This document shows positions 42,687 through 51,102 of a stretch of DNA of 64,000 nucleotides, piece by piece. Made by a program: the position numbers and the translations under genes. The notes beneath the pieces are model-generated. The model worked only from the letters and a program-made list of their open reading frames with translations. It was not told the DNA's origin and searched no databases. How positions within the stretch are numbered: position 1 is the stretch's first letter; the number at the start of each line of letters is the position of its first letter. The stretch is from NCBI GenBank assembly GCA_902786015.1, contig CADAAU010000012.1, positions 45,152-109,151 of the forward strand. Reading direction: 5' to 3'. The DNA comes from an uncultured Coriobacteriaceae bacterium (GTDB taxonomy: Bacteria; Actinomycetota; Coriobacteriia; Coriobacteriales; Atopobiaceae).

Positions 42687-45600
42687 CTACCAAACCGAAA
42701 TACGGTTTTCGGGAGCGAGCCACATGCCATCTCCCTCATGGATGTCGTACGTCGTGTTGAACTCGTCCACCTCTCTGACCGGGATGTTCACGCGATCACG
42801 ATCAAGCGGATGGGCATCTGTCTGCATCTGCTGGAGAGCCATGTCCATCGACATATAGCTTGCCCATGTCTGTGCATAGGCCTTAAAGAACTCGTCATAG
42901 TTGAACCCGTCCTTGCTTGCAGCCAGCCTCATCACGGCCTTCAGGCCCGCCATATCGGCTATGCACTCAGCGGCGACCTGTTCACCGTTATATCCCTCTT
43001 CTCCGAGCGGCTTAATGGTCGACAGATAGTCTTCCGCCTTCTTTACACGCCGCTCGAACGAAGCAACGTCCGCGTCAGACCACCAGTTGTTATACGCGCC
43101 GTCCTTATTGAAGTAGGCGCCAGTCGAATCGAAGGCATGACTGATCTCGTGACCGATGGTCACGCCTGTTGCGCCCAAAAGCCGTTCCTCTGAAGCTCCC
43201 TCAGGCCAGTAGTCGCCGCCCAAGATGCCCGCTCCTATGGTGATGGAGTTCGTCGCAGCGTCATACCAAGCATTGACGCTTATGCAATCATTCCAATAGG
43301 ATCCATTTGCCGAACTGCGCAGTAAGGCAAGCTCCTGCTCGATTTCCTGTTCGTTGATTCGACGAACCTCGGAGAACAACGTTCCCCCGTTCTCGCGAGA
43401 AGCCACCTGAGTATTGCTCGTATCGGCCCATTCGTCCGGATGACCTACCTGAATGTGAATGGCCTTGAGCTTTTCGACGGCTTCCTTGCGCGCGTCCGTG
43501 CTCATCCACGTCTCACCGTTGAGCATTTCTTCGTACTCGTTCACGATCTGTTGGACCATAGACTTCACGCGCTCGGTCGTTCCTTCGTCATAGTAGTTCT
43601 CGACATAGACCTTTGCGTAGCTTGTGGGCAAAACTGCGCCCACAGCGTCCACGGCTGCGTAACGCTCTTCGAGCTCATACTGCTTGAGTTGCTCGGCATA
43701 CTCGTCGTCGCTCAGGGAATCAACTGACGACGTACCCGTCGAATTTGCTGGGGTTGAGCTCGTCGTAGTGGTGCTGGTTGTGGAGCTCGACGTCGAGCCC
43801 GTCTCGGTGGTCGCGGTCGTCCCAGTCGTCGTTGTTCCCGTCGTTGTCGTCCCTGTCGTAGTGGCATCGGTCGTAGACGTACCCGTCATCGTGAATTCAT
43901 CGGCTCCATCCACGCCTGTAGCTGCAACGCCGCTAGCAGCCGTACTCGAATCACTCGCGTTCGAAGCAGTCCCATATTCGTCATCGGAGCTTGCGCCTGT
44001 CGTCGAATTCATAGCCGCCGCATCGTTGGCCCTAAATCGTGCCATGCGCAAAGAATGCAGCCTCGAACGGGTCTTGGTACCCCCACCGAAGCTGTTTCCG
44101 AGTATTCTTGCCGTGTCTTTGAGCGTCTCGTCGTCAACGCCAGAACCCGTTGCGGTTGGCGTGGTGGTACCGGTCGTCGTTCCGGTTGTGGTTGTCGCAC
44201 CCGTATCAGTTGCATTGCCCGTATCGAAAATCGGTTCTGAATCCGGAGAGACGGTCGTCAGGGACCCGTCCTCATTGACAGCCACTACACCAGTCGTGCC
44301 CGCGGCGCTCGTGCCCGCAACGGCCTCACTGGCAGAACTCAAATCCTTGTCGATTTGACTCGCATACTCTTTGGGCAAGAAGCTCGATCCATCGCATACC
44401 ACCATATCGTTATATGCCTCAGTATCGAGCAGGTTCGCGTTATCGACGACAAGCGCCACGAGCGCGTGGGCAACGAACTTGTCGACTCTGCTCTTGTCGT
44501 AATAGTTGCTCAGTCCATCGTACCAAGCAGTATCGTAAATTTCGTATGCATCAGCGTCTTTGTATCCATACGCATCGACTATAGCGTCGATGGGAAAGCC
44601 GTCCTTGCACCGCTCTGCAAACTCCTCGTGCGTATAGCTGGCATAGTTACTCGAGCTGTTCGTTATGAAGTACGAGAGGTCATGCTCCAAATCGATGGCC
44701 TTCTCGATGACTTTGTCCGCCTCTTCCAGCGAATAGCCGAGCCGCACAAGCATGCGCTCCGCCAACTCGACCTTTCCCGACGCCTCCTGGAATTTCTGCA
44801 GGTTCTCTGTGTTCTCCAGCTCTGAGTCACTCATCCAGAACGGTGCGAGGTCAAAGTTAGGAGGAAGAATCTCGACCACATATCCATCGTAGGAAGTACC
44901 CGTACCCTGTCCACCCGTCGTGGTATCCAGACCATAGTCCATTCCTTCCATAAAACTAACCATGCTCCGAATGCCATGCCTGTTCATGGTCGTCGAGCTT
45001 CCCGTGACCGTTCCTGCCGCATCAGAACCCGTTGCGGTAGTGCCCGTAGTCGTGGTAGCGCCAGTAGTCGTGGCAGTTCCCGTTGTTGTGGTAGCGCCCG
45101 TTGTCGTGGTCGAGCCCGCCGAGGTGGAGCCCGACGTCGTTGTGGTGCCCGTCGTGGTAGTGGCTGAGCCATTTGTAGTGGCACCCGTCGCGGTGGTGGC
45201 AGATGTGGAGGCCCCGCTTCCCGTCGCGGTGGATTCAGTCGTCGCAGCGCCACTTGCCATACTCTCTGTTGAGCTGCTCGAAGCGTCGTTTGTCGAGGAT
45301 TCTGAACTGGTATCGCGTGTGCCAATCAGTCGATACGGGCTTATGCCAAACAGGCTCGTGCCCCACGTGCGGCCCTCTTCGTCCACCGCCCACGAACGCG
45401 AGAGTTTGTATTCGTCAGACTCAAGCCATGCGGTGAACTCTTCGATGGTCTTTACAAGCTGGAGATGTTCCACGATGTCTTTGAGGGGCTCGACTCCGTC
45501 TTTGTCGCGTCCATCCCAATCCTCAAAAAGATTGTACAGCGACTTAAGCACCTCTACGTCATGAGACGTCTGTGCCGATCCCGCAGCATTTCCTTCGAGC

Positions 45601-45920
45601 ACCTGTAGCATCTGATCCTTAATCTGCAACTCACGATTTGCTACTGTACCCCCGTCAACGTTTCCGGCCTTTTGTTGCTCGAGCAACCAGTCTCGATTGA
45701 CTGCCGTATAAAAGTCATCCTTTGCCTCAATCTGGGTATCGCTCGTGAGCGTTCCCTCGATGAACCAATCCTTCCATGGCGAACCAACTGATCCCGCAGA
45801 AGCCCCTTCAGCAGCTCCTGCCCCTTCGGACGAGCCCCCATTTACTGCGGGCGAGGAACACCCCACCACAAGCACACCCGACAACATCAAGGCAAGGGCC
45901 TTCTTTGCAACGTTTACCAT
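42687..45920 (-). CDS. M13-family zinc metallopeptidase lipoprotein with Thr-rich insertions
   Basis: A 1077-residue neprilysin/PepO-type endopeptidase anchored outside the membrane. The signal peptide ends in VLVVGC (Cys21). The N-terminal M13 domain starts with KDDFYTAVNRDWL, and the catalytic C-terminal part has GHEISHAFD (His924, Glu925, His928) and AECIADMAG (Glu985). PepO proteins are about 630-700 residues; the excess comes from Thr/Gly/Ser/Ala low-complexity inserts at about 203-311 and 555-740, built of TTTG- and TTTTG-like units. The start is ATG at 45920 after TAGGAGG. The inserts may be glycosylated surface linkers (inference). Likely a peptide scavenger or surface protease. Confidence 0.88.
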   Translation of the reverse strand: MVNVAKKALALMLSGVLVVGCSSPAVNGGSSEGAGAAEGASAGSVGSPWKDWFIEGTLTSDTQIEAKDDFYTAVNRDWLLEQQKAGNVDGGTVANRELQIKDQMLQVLEGNAAGSAQTSHDVEVLKSLYNLFEDWDGRDKDGVEPLKDIVEHLQLVKTIEEFTAWLESDEYKLSRSWAVDEEGRTWGTSLFGISPYRLIGTRDTSSESSTNDASSSSTESMASGAATTESTATGSGASTSATTATGATTNGSATTTTGTTTTSGSTSAGSTTTTGATTTTGTATTTGATTTTGTTATGSDAAGTVTGSSTTMNRHGIRSMVSFMEGMDYGLDTTTGGQGTGTSYDGYVVEILPPNFDLAPFWMSDSELENTENLQKFQEASGKVELAERMLVRLGYSLEEADKVIEKAIDLEHDLSYFITNSSSNYASYTHEEFAERCKDGFPIDAIVDAYGYKDADAYEIYDTAWYDGLSNYYDKSRVDKFVAHALVALVVDNANLLDTEAYNDMVVCDGSSFLPKEYASQIDKDLSSASEAVAGTSAAGTTGVVAVNEDGSLTTVSPDSEPIFDTGNATDTGATTTTGTTTGTTTPTATGSGVDDETLKDTARILGNSFGGGTKTRSRLHSLRMARFRANDAAAMNSTTGASSDDEYGTASNASDSSTAASGVAATGVDGADEFTMTGTSTTDATTTGTTTTGTTTTGTTATTETGSTSSSTTSTTTTSSTPANSTGTSSVDSLSDDEYAEQLKQYELEERYAAVDAVGAVLPTSYAKVYVENYYDEGTTERVKSMVQQIVNEYEEMLNGETWMSTDARKEAVEKLKAIHIQVGHPDEWADTSNTQVASRENGGTLFSEVRRINEQEIEQELALLRSSANGSYWNDCISVNAWYDAATNSITIGAGILGGDYWPEGASEERLLGATGVTIGHEISHAFDSTGAYFNKDGAYNNWWSDADVASFERRVKKAEDYLSTIKPLGEEGYNGEQVAAECIADMAGLKAVMRLAASKDGFNYDEFFKAYAQTWASYMSMDMALQQMQTDAHPLDRDRVNIPVREVDEFNTTYDIHEGDGMWLAPENRISVW

Positions 45921-46039
45921 TCGGCGCCTCCTACAACATCCCCGCTCCAACACCGTCTATTATTCCACGAGGTTCGCCGACTGCCTAGAAGAATTGTCAT
46001 ATGATGTTGGTGTCTTGCTACCACGAGAAAGGATTCAAA

Positions 46040-46441
46040 ATGACGGAAATCGAAGAAGTTTGTGCGTTTCTAAAAGGCGTAGGCACGTACTACTTGGCAA
46101 CGGTCGAGGGCGACCAGCCCCGAGTTCGCCCGTTTGGCACGGCCCACATCTACGATGGCAAGCTCTACATCCAAACGGGAAAGAGCAAGGATGTCTCGAA
46201 ACAGCTCGAGGCAAACCCCAAGTTCGAGATTTGCGGCTTTGCCAAAGGAACGTGGATTCGTGTGTCGGGAACGCTCGTGGGAGACGAGTCCGACGAGGCT
46301 GTGGGCTCAATGCTCGAGGCTTACCCCGCGCTCAAAAAGATGTACGCCGTGGGAGATGGCAATACCATCGTCTACGCCATCGAGAACGGCACGGCAACGT
46401 TTAGCAGCTTTACAGCCGAGCCTCGCACCGTACAGTTCTAG
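46040..46441 (+). CDS. Pyridoxamine 5'-phosphate oxidase-like flavin-binding protein
   Basis: A 133-residue split-barrel protein of the PNPOx-like family that binds FMN or F420-type cofactors. It has YYLATVEGDQPRVRPFG near residues 17-33, DGKLYIQTGKSKDVSKQL and WIRVSGTL, the family's usual order. True PdxH is about 210 residues, so this is the short, poorly characterised group annotated as pyridoxamine oxidase family, often with reductase-like roles. The start is ATG at 46040 after AGAAAGG. It stands alone and is convergent with the PTPS gene across a palindromic gap. Confidence 0.8.
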   Translation: MTEIEEVCAFLKGVGTYYLATVEGDQPRVRPFGTAHIYDGKLYIQTGKSKDVSKQLEANPKFEICGFAKGTWIRVSGTLVGDESDEAVGSMLEAYPALKKMYAVGDGNTIVYAIENGTATFSSFTAEPRTVQF

Positions 46442-46478
46442 CCTGGCCAAAAACGTTCGCGCAGCGTATCCCGCGCCC

Positions 46479-46694
46479 GCCCACAATGAAGCGCCGAATC
46501 CTTCCGGTGCCATGGAAAAGCGTCGTGCTCAAACAATCCTCGGCTGGGCGAGGACGGGGTTATGCGCCTGGGCTCAGACAGTCCTCGGCTTCGCCTGCGG
46601 AACTCGCTCAGGCACATAACCCCGCCCTCGCTCTGCTGCAGAACTGCGCGTTTGTTCTCAATGCGCCTCGCGGATTTGGCACTTCGTTGTGGGC
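46479..46694. repeat. Large compound palindrome in the convergent gap
   Basis: The 300-base gap after 46441 holds no gene. Two nested pairs of inverted arms are visible: 46479-46501 with 46672-46694 (20 of 23 positions complementary) and 46548-46570 with 46609-46631 (21 of 23). The centre contains GGCTTCGCC and two copies of TCCTCGGCT. A fold of about 216 nt is possible on either strand. It may be a structured RNA, a terminator of unusual size, or a relic of a miniature mobile element. Confidence 0.6.
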
Positions 46695-46741
46695 GCACTC
46701 CCTCGAGGCACTCCTCGAAAAGTATGCCACTGAGTTGTATG

Positions 46742-47164
46742 TTAGGGACGATATATCGCGCAGTTGTTGGGCGTCTCGTACATGTCCACCTGGCATACGG
46801 GCAAACCTATGGCCTGCAGTCGCTCGTACGCGTAGCGGGCCAAATTCTCGGCAGTTGTCCTAAATGGCAGCACGGTGAGCGTAAAGCCTTCGGACTCCAG
46901 CGCGACAATCGTAGCGGGAGCAAGCGATCCCTCCTCGACCAAAAAGGTGTGGTCCAGCTCCTTCGCTAACGCTCGAACCTTTTCCTTAAACACCCCGAAG
47001 TCGAGCACCATCCCGCGCATCGTGCCCTCGTCTTGCAAATGAGGTTGATCTAAGTACACCACCATGCGCCACCTATGCCCATGGAGGTTCTCGCATTTCC
47101 CATAATAGTCGGTAAGAAAATGGGCGCTGTCAAAAGCGGCCTCCGTTTTGAGCCCGTACGTCAT
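46742..47164 (-). CDS. 6-pyruvoyl-tetrahydropterin synthase-family protein with CExxHGH motif
   Basis: A 140-residue PTPS/QueD-fold enzyme acting on dihydroneopterin triphosphate. Zinc ligands His15 (DSAH) and His28/His30 (LHGH) are present, and the motif reads C24-E25-N-L-H-G-H. QueD-type proteins use the Cys; PTPS-III proteins, which replace FolB in folate synthesis, use a Glu three residues before the HGH; here both are present. ETPNN near the C-terminus is the usual substrate anchor. The ATG at 47164 overlaps the folC stop by 4 bases, so it is the last gene of the fchA-folD-folE-folC operon. The folate context favours a FolB-replacing role over queuosine synthesis. Confidence 0.82.
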   Translation of the reverse strand: MTYGLKTEAAFDSAHFLTDYYGKCENLHGHRWRMVVYLDQPHLQDEGTMRGMVLDFGVFKEKVRALAKELDHTFLVEEGSLAPATIVALESEGFTLTVLPFRTTAENLARYAYERLQAIGLPVCQVDMYETPNNCAIYRP

Positions 47165-48588
47165 TTCGCACTCTCTTCGCGCATGATTGCAGTTACGGCG
47201 CCTGCCGTCGTTATGGATCCACAGGCAACAAACGCCTCGCCATCCAACGCCTCCACCGCAAGCTCGACCGACCGATAGCATGTCACGTGTTGTGCGCCGT
47301 GCGCCTCGAATCGCTCCTTCAGGGCCTCCGCCGACAAGGCACGCGGGGAATCGGTTCTGGCGCACGCTACACGAGGAAACTCATACGCGAGCTGACCCAC
47401 AATTCCGTCAACGTCTTTATCGGACAATACGGCACATAGAAGCGTAGGGCGCTTCCGAACGTCCGGCTCCATCGCGCGCATTGCCACAATAAAGGCTTCC
47501 ACCGACTGTGGATTGTGACACGCGTCAACGAGAACTGGAGGATCTGCCCGCACGAGGTCAAATCGCCCCGGCGTGGGACAAGACATTACCGACTCAATGA
47601 GTCGATCGTTTGAGAGAGGCCGCTTTAGAAATTGCTCCGCGAGCACCATGGCGCAGCAGATGTTTCCCGCCTGATATATGGGCTTGATAGCTCGAACGCG
47701 TTCGTACGTCGTCAGCGGTGTGATGACGTCCATCGTAAGGGCATCGCCAAGGTGATGGGGACGCTCGGAAACAACGTACTCGGACTTTGGCAAATCATCA
47801 TGCGAGCGAACCTCGCCGGACTGCATAACGCCTTTCGCGTCCTCCAAATTCTGTGGGCGTACAAGGACGGGAACGACGCCCTCTGCATCACACCGGTTTA
47901 GGAAGACATCCTCCACGCTCGCTGGAGTCGCAACGCCCGTACCCAATACGCAAGTACGGCCTCGTTTTATGACAGACGCCTTCTCGGCAGCAATCTCTTC
48001 GAGCGTGTCGCCCAAAATGCGCGTATGATCCAGCCCTATACCCGTGATAGCGACGGTGCGTATGGACTTGAAAGCCGAGGTTGCGTCCCAGCGTCCACCC
48101 ATGCCCACCTCAAGGACCACTGCGTCCACGTCTGCCTCCGCAAACACCACCGATGCGGCCACGGTCAGCAGGTCGAACTCCGTTATTTGGTAAGGTTCCT
48201 CGCCCCTATGCTCGCGTCGATTGTTGACGCGACGGCCTGCCTCTACGGCTGCGGCAATTCCGCGCGCAAACTGACTCCCGGATACGGGCTTTCCACCTAT
48301 TTCCATCCGCTCCGTATAGTCCACGAGCTCGGGACTTGTATACAGAGCGACTGACAAGCCCTCGCCAGACAGTATCGCCGCTGTGTACCGCGCCGTAGAA
48401 GTCTTGCCGTTGGTACCCGCGACCTGCACGCACGCATAGCTCAAGTCAGGATTTCCCAACTCCGCAAGCATGCTCTCCACAGTTTCCAGAAGCGGACATA
48501 TGCCAAACTTGAGCGACGAGTGCAGCGCACGCAACGAATCCTCGTAGCTAATGGGCTCGACCTCGAACGGAACAACGTAGACGCTCAT
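47161..48588 (-). CDS. folC: Bifunctional dihydrofolate/folylpolyglutamate synthase
   Basis: A 475-residue Mur-ligase-type ATPase that adds glutamate to dihydropteroate and to folates. The P-loop GTNGKT is at 58-63, followed by TSPELVDYTERM, the carbamylated-Lys region of the second motif, and EVGMGGRWDATS near 170; the C-terminal domain has DACHNPQSV and LLCAVLSDKD. Length is close to the family norm of about 430-450. The start is ATG at 48588 after GGGAGGG. It lies 12 bases downstream of folE and overlaps the PTPS gene by 4 bases. Confidence 0.93.
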   Translation of the reverse strand: MSVYVVPFEVEPISYEDSLRALHSSLKFGICPLLETVESMLAELGNPDLSYACVQVAGTNGKTSTARYTAAILSGEGLSVALYTSPELVDYTERMEIGGKPVSGSQFARGIAAAVEAGRRVNNRREHRGEEPYQITEFDLLTVAASVVFAEADVDAVVLEVGMGGRWDATSAFKSIRTVAITGIGLDHTRILGDTLEEIAAEKASVIKRGRTCVLGTGVATPASVEDVFLNRCDAEGVVPVLVRPQNLEDAKGVMQSGEVRSHDDLPKSEYVVSERPHHLGDALTMDVITPLTTYERVRAIKPIYQAGNICCAMVLAEQFLKRPLSNDRLIESVMSCPTPGRFDLVRADPPVLVDACHNPQSVEAFIVAMRAMEPDVRKRPTLLCAVLSDKDVDGIVGQLAYEFPRVACARTDSPRALSAEALKERFEAHGAQHVTCYRSVELAVEALDGEAFVACGSITTAGAVTAIMREESAK

Positions 48589-48600
48589 GAACGCCCTCCC

Positions 48601-49212
48601 TTATGAGATGCCACCCATACCAATGAGTCGCAGTGCCTCCTCGCGTGCTTTTAGGTCTTTTTCGAACCAACCGCGAACGGCGCTTGTCAACGTAGTCGAT
48701 CCTGCCGCGCGTATTCCTCGCATCGACATGCACGTATGCGTCGCCTCCAACACCACCAGGACGCCGTGTGGCTCGAGCCTGTGCACGAGCGCGTCCGCAA
48801 TCTGACGGGTAAGACGCTCCTGAAGCTGAGGACGACGAGCATAGCCACTCACACAGCGCGCGATCTTTGACAATCCCGTAATGCGCCCATCCCGAGGCAG
48901 GTAGCAGATGTGTGCGCGCCCCGTAAACGGCAGCAGGTGATGCTCGCACATAGACGAGAAGGGAATGTCCTTGACGATGACCATGTCTTCGTTTCCCGGC
49001 TCACTAAACTGTCGGAGCAAATGGGTGCTGGGGTCCTCCTGGCAGCCTCCGAACACCTCTTCGCAGGCACGGGCAATACGATCGGGAGTACCGCGCAGAC
49101 CTTCCCGATTTGGGTCCTCGCCAATGGCATAGAGCAGCTCTCGCACGGCCGCCTCAACGCGCGGTTTGTCTATGGGACCGTAATTCGGGTCGAATTCTTG
49201 ATTCTCATCCAT
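48601..49212 (-). CDS. folE: GTP cyclohydrolase I
   Basis: A 203-residue enzyme that converts GTP to dihydroneopterin triphosphate, the first step of folate synthesis. It has [30 protein letters not shown] with the zinc Cys and His residues, [22 protein letters not shown] and the second zinc Cys in [11 protein letters not shown]. Length is normal. The ATG at 49212 overlaps the end of folD by 8 bases; a GTG at 49221 with AAGGA very close is the alternative start. Confidence 0.95.
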   Translation of the reverse strand: MDENQEFDPNYGPIDKPRVEAAVRELLYAIGEDPNREGLRGTPDRIARACEEVFGGCQEDPSTHLLRQFSEPGNEDMVIVKDIPFSSMCEHHLLPFTGRAHICYLPRDGRITGLSKIARCVSGYARRPQLQERLTRQIADALVHRLEPHGVLVVLEATHTCMSMRGIRAAGSTTLTSAVRGWFEKDLKAREEALRLIGMGGIS

Positions 49213-50068
49213 CGATGCCACATATCCTTTCTGCCGCCTCCACCACGTGCTTGACAAGCACGGCCGTCGTCACGGAGCCTACCCCGCCGGGTACGGGCGT
49301 TATGGCGGACACATGGGGCTCAACTTCTGAAAACGACACGTCGCCAACGAGCCGCTGCTCATCCTCGTTCCAGTTTATGCCCACGTCGATGACGACTTGA
49401 CCCTCGCGTACGGCCTCGACTCCCACCGTGTTGGGATGCCCAGCCGCCACCACGAGGACATCCGCCTCGCGACAAGCGGCTGCCAAATCGCGCGTACGCG
49501 TATGGCACATGGTGACCGTGGAATCACATGCCTGCAGCATCATGCTCACGGGCTTGCCTATTACAAGCGATCTTCCCACCACCGTGACACGCGCACCGCA
49601 CAGCTCGACGGCATAGTGTTTGAGCAACGCGACGCACGCCTCGGCCGTACAAGGTGGAAATCCCACGTCTCGCTGTGCAAAGACGCCAAAGAGCGATCCT
49701 TGTGTCGCACAGTCCACGTCTTTTGTTGGTACCAGAGCGGCGCATGCCTCCTCCTCGTTGAGGTGAGAAGGAAGCGGACGAAACATCAGACAGCCATGTA
49801 CGGTATCATCCGCATTGATGTTCGCGATTGTCTCCAAGAGCTGCTCTTGGAGACAATCGGCGGGAAGCGCATATTTACGTACCAGAACACCCGTGTTCTC
49901 GCAACGTTTGCACGCCCCCCGCTCATACGCCAAGTCGTCAGCTCGCTCCCCCACTCGCACGATTGCCAACGTTGGGATTATGCCCCTCTGTGCAAGAGCG
50001 GCAGCACGCCGAGCGGCTCTCTCCGAGAGCGCCTGTGCCACCGGTAGCCCCTTGAGCAAGTCAGCCAT
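49205..50068 (-). CDS. folD: Methylene-THF dehydrogenase (FolD family) lacking cyclohydrolase residues
   Basis: A 287-residue FolD-fold protein that normally oxidises 5,10-methylene-THF to methenyl-THF and then hydrolyses it to 10-formyl-THF. The NADP domain is intact: [25 protein letters not shown] and [12 protein letters not shown]. In the substrate domain, family YVxxKxKxC reads Y48-E-R-G-A52-C-K54-R-C56, so the catalytic Lys (Tyr+4) is Ala; the catalytic Gln of VQLPLP is Phe96 (LMFRPLP); the KDVD Asp is kept. Cyclohydrolase activity is probably lost and dehydrogenase activity possibly kept. The gene directly upstream encodes FchA, a separate cyclohydrolase. The start is ATG at 50068, with folE overlapping its end. 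Confidence 0.88.
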   Translation of the reverse strand: MADLLKGLPVAQALSERAARRAAALAQRGIIPTLAIVRVGERADDLAYERGACKRCENTGVLVRKYALPADCLQEQLLETIANINADDTVHGCLMFRPLPSHLNEEEACAALVPTKDVDCATQGSLFGVFAQRDVGFPPCTAEACVALLKHYAVELCGARVTVVGRSLVIGKPVSMMLQACDSTVTMCHTRTRDLAAACREADVLVVAAGHPNTVGVEAVREGQVVIDVGINWNEDEQRLVGDVSFSEVEPHVSAITPVPGGVGSVTTAVLVKHVVEAAERICGIDG

Positions 50069-50110
50069 TATCGTCCTCCTCGGTCACAGCTTGTCAGGAA
50101 TACCAGACGA

Positions 50111-50740
50111 CTATGCGCCGCGAATACGACGCGTAACGGCATCCGCGCACGCCTGCGCTCGCGCACAGTACTCCTTGAGCATGGCGTCGCATTCGTCTTC
50201 GGTATTTTGCGCGAAATCACGATCGCGCAATGTCTTTGTGTTTACAAACACGTTGAGGCTCGAGGCTTCCAATGCCGCCCTGCACAACATGGCACCACAC
50301 CCGACATCCGAAAGAAGCATGCGAGATCCCTTGTCCCCCATCTCTTCCAAGAGCTCGATAGCACGACAGAGTTGGCGCATCATCTCGAGCGGTGCTGCGC
50401 ATGCATGCTTGGTGCATGCCTCAATCACTTCGGCCCTCTTTGGGTCGTCGCGCGATATGGCATACGCGCGGCTCAGAGGCTCGAACGCCTCTGCATCCTC
50501 CTGAACGAGCTCGGTAAGCCTCTTTCGAACGACCTCGCAGTCTTGGAGCATACGCTTCACGTCATCCTCCACCGCCGCAAAGGCCTTCTTGCCGCTCGTG
50601 AAGTTGCCGACCATCGAACAAAGCGCGACACCGAGTGCGCCCACAAGAGCTGCAGCCCCACCGCCGCCCGGCACTGCCTCCTTGGCAGCCAGCTTGCACA
50701 AGAACTCCTCGCATGACTTGTCCGTCAACCTTGTATCCAT
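50111..50740 (-). CDS. fchA: Methenyl-THF cyclohydrolase (FchA, cyclodeaminase/cyclohydrolase family)
   Basis: A 209-residue all-helical protein of the family containing clostridial FchA and formimino-THF cyclodeaminase. The Gly-rich folate-binding loop PGGGGAAALVGALG is at about 24-37, followed by SMVGNFTSGKK. FchA hydrolyses 5,10-methenyl-THF to 10-formyl-THF; cyclodeaminase releases ammonia from formimino-THF. The folD-fhs context, with no glutamate formiminotransferase here, favours cyclohydrolase. I chose ATG at 50740 because AAAGG lies 5 bases upstream and a TATAAT box at 50794-50799 would place the transcript start close to the alternative ATG at 50782. First gene of the fchA-folD-folE-folC-PTPS operon. 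Confidence 0.85.
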   Translation of the reverse strand: MDTRLTDKSCEEFLCKLAAKEAVPGGGGAAALVGALGVALCSMVGNFTSGKKAFAAVEDDVKRMLQDCEVVRKRLTELVQEDAEAFEPLSRAYAISRDDPKRAEVIEACTKHACAAPLEMMRQLCRAIELLEEMGDKGSRMLLSDVGCGAMLCRAALEASSLNVFVNTKTLRDRDFAQNTEDECDAMLKEYCARAQACADAVTRRIRGA

Positions 50741-50793
50741 ATTGGCCTTTCGTGCTGTTTCGATGCTTGCGTCGATCGCCATGACGCCGGACC

Positions 50794-50799
50794 ATTATA
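50794..50799 (-). promoter_or_regulatory. Candidate -10 box of the folate operon
   Basis: A perfect TATAAT on the minus strand, 54 bases before the chosen fchA start. The -35 region overlaps the hairpin at 50810-50840 and is not clear. Confidence 0.5.
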
Positions 50800-50809
50800 G
50801 CCTGTTCAT

Positions 50810-50840
50810 AAAGAACGCATGCCTCCAACGGGCGTTCTTT
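50810..50840 (-). terminator. Hairpin upstream of the folate operon promoter
   Basis: A 9-bp stem, AAAGAACGC with GCGTTCTTT, has a 13-base loop. It lies 263 bases downstream of the cyclase gene and just upstream of the fchA -10 box, so it may separate the two transcription units. The T content after the stem is low on the minus strand. Confidence 0.55.
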
Positions 50841-51102
50841 TGTCTTGGACATGGCACATCATATCTTATACACCATTGACAATTGCGCCGTTTCGCTCTG
50901 TAACAGTGCAAGTCGAGGGTTACCTGAGACATTACGTCGAATTTGCAGCGGTGGAAATGCCCACCACACCACGTGCTCGCGGAACCTTTCCTCCTCCGTC
51001 TTGACCTTGGAGCGCTCGGCCACTGTATGTTGCCCTTCTTCGCCTGATGGGCTTGCCGGGGATCAGCCCGATCTCCGCGAGGGACGCCTGGAAGTGCACC
51101 AT

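Larger units (their letters stand above)
50741..51102. other. Gene-free gap between the cyclase and fchA
   Basis: I see no convincing gene in these 362 bases. The right part (about 50900-51100) is GC-rich with no recognisable riboswitch consensus; a short frame reading KTEEERFREHVVWWAF on the minus strand could be a gene remnant. A hairpin at 50810-50840 and a -10 box at 50794-50799 lie at the left end. Confidence 0.5.

Noticed and set aside
43684..45564. Long open frames on the + strand, rich in Val and Pro, opposite the M13 peptidase
   Set aside because: They are the complement of Thr-rich repeats (ACC/ACG codons read as Val-rich on the other strand) and have no start context.
50800..51060. 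A THF or ZTP riboswitch before the folate operon
   Set aside because: The location is attractive, but I could not match the conserved core of either class; kept only as an unexplained gap.
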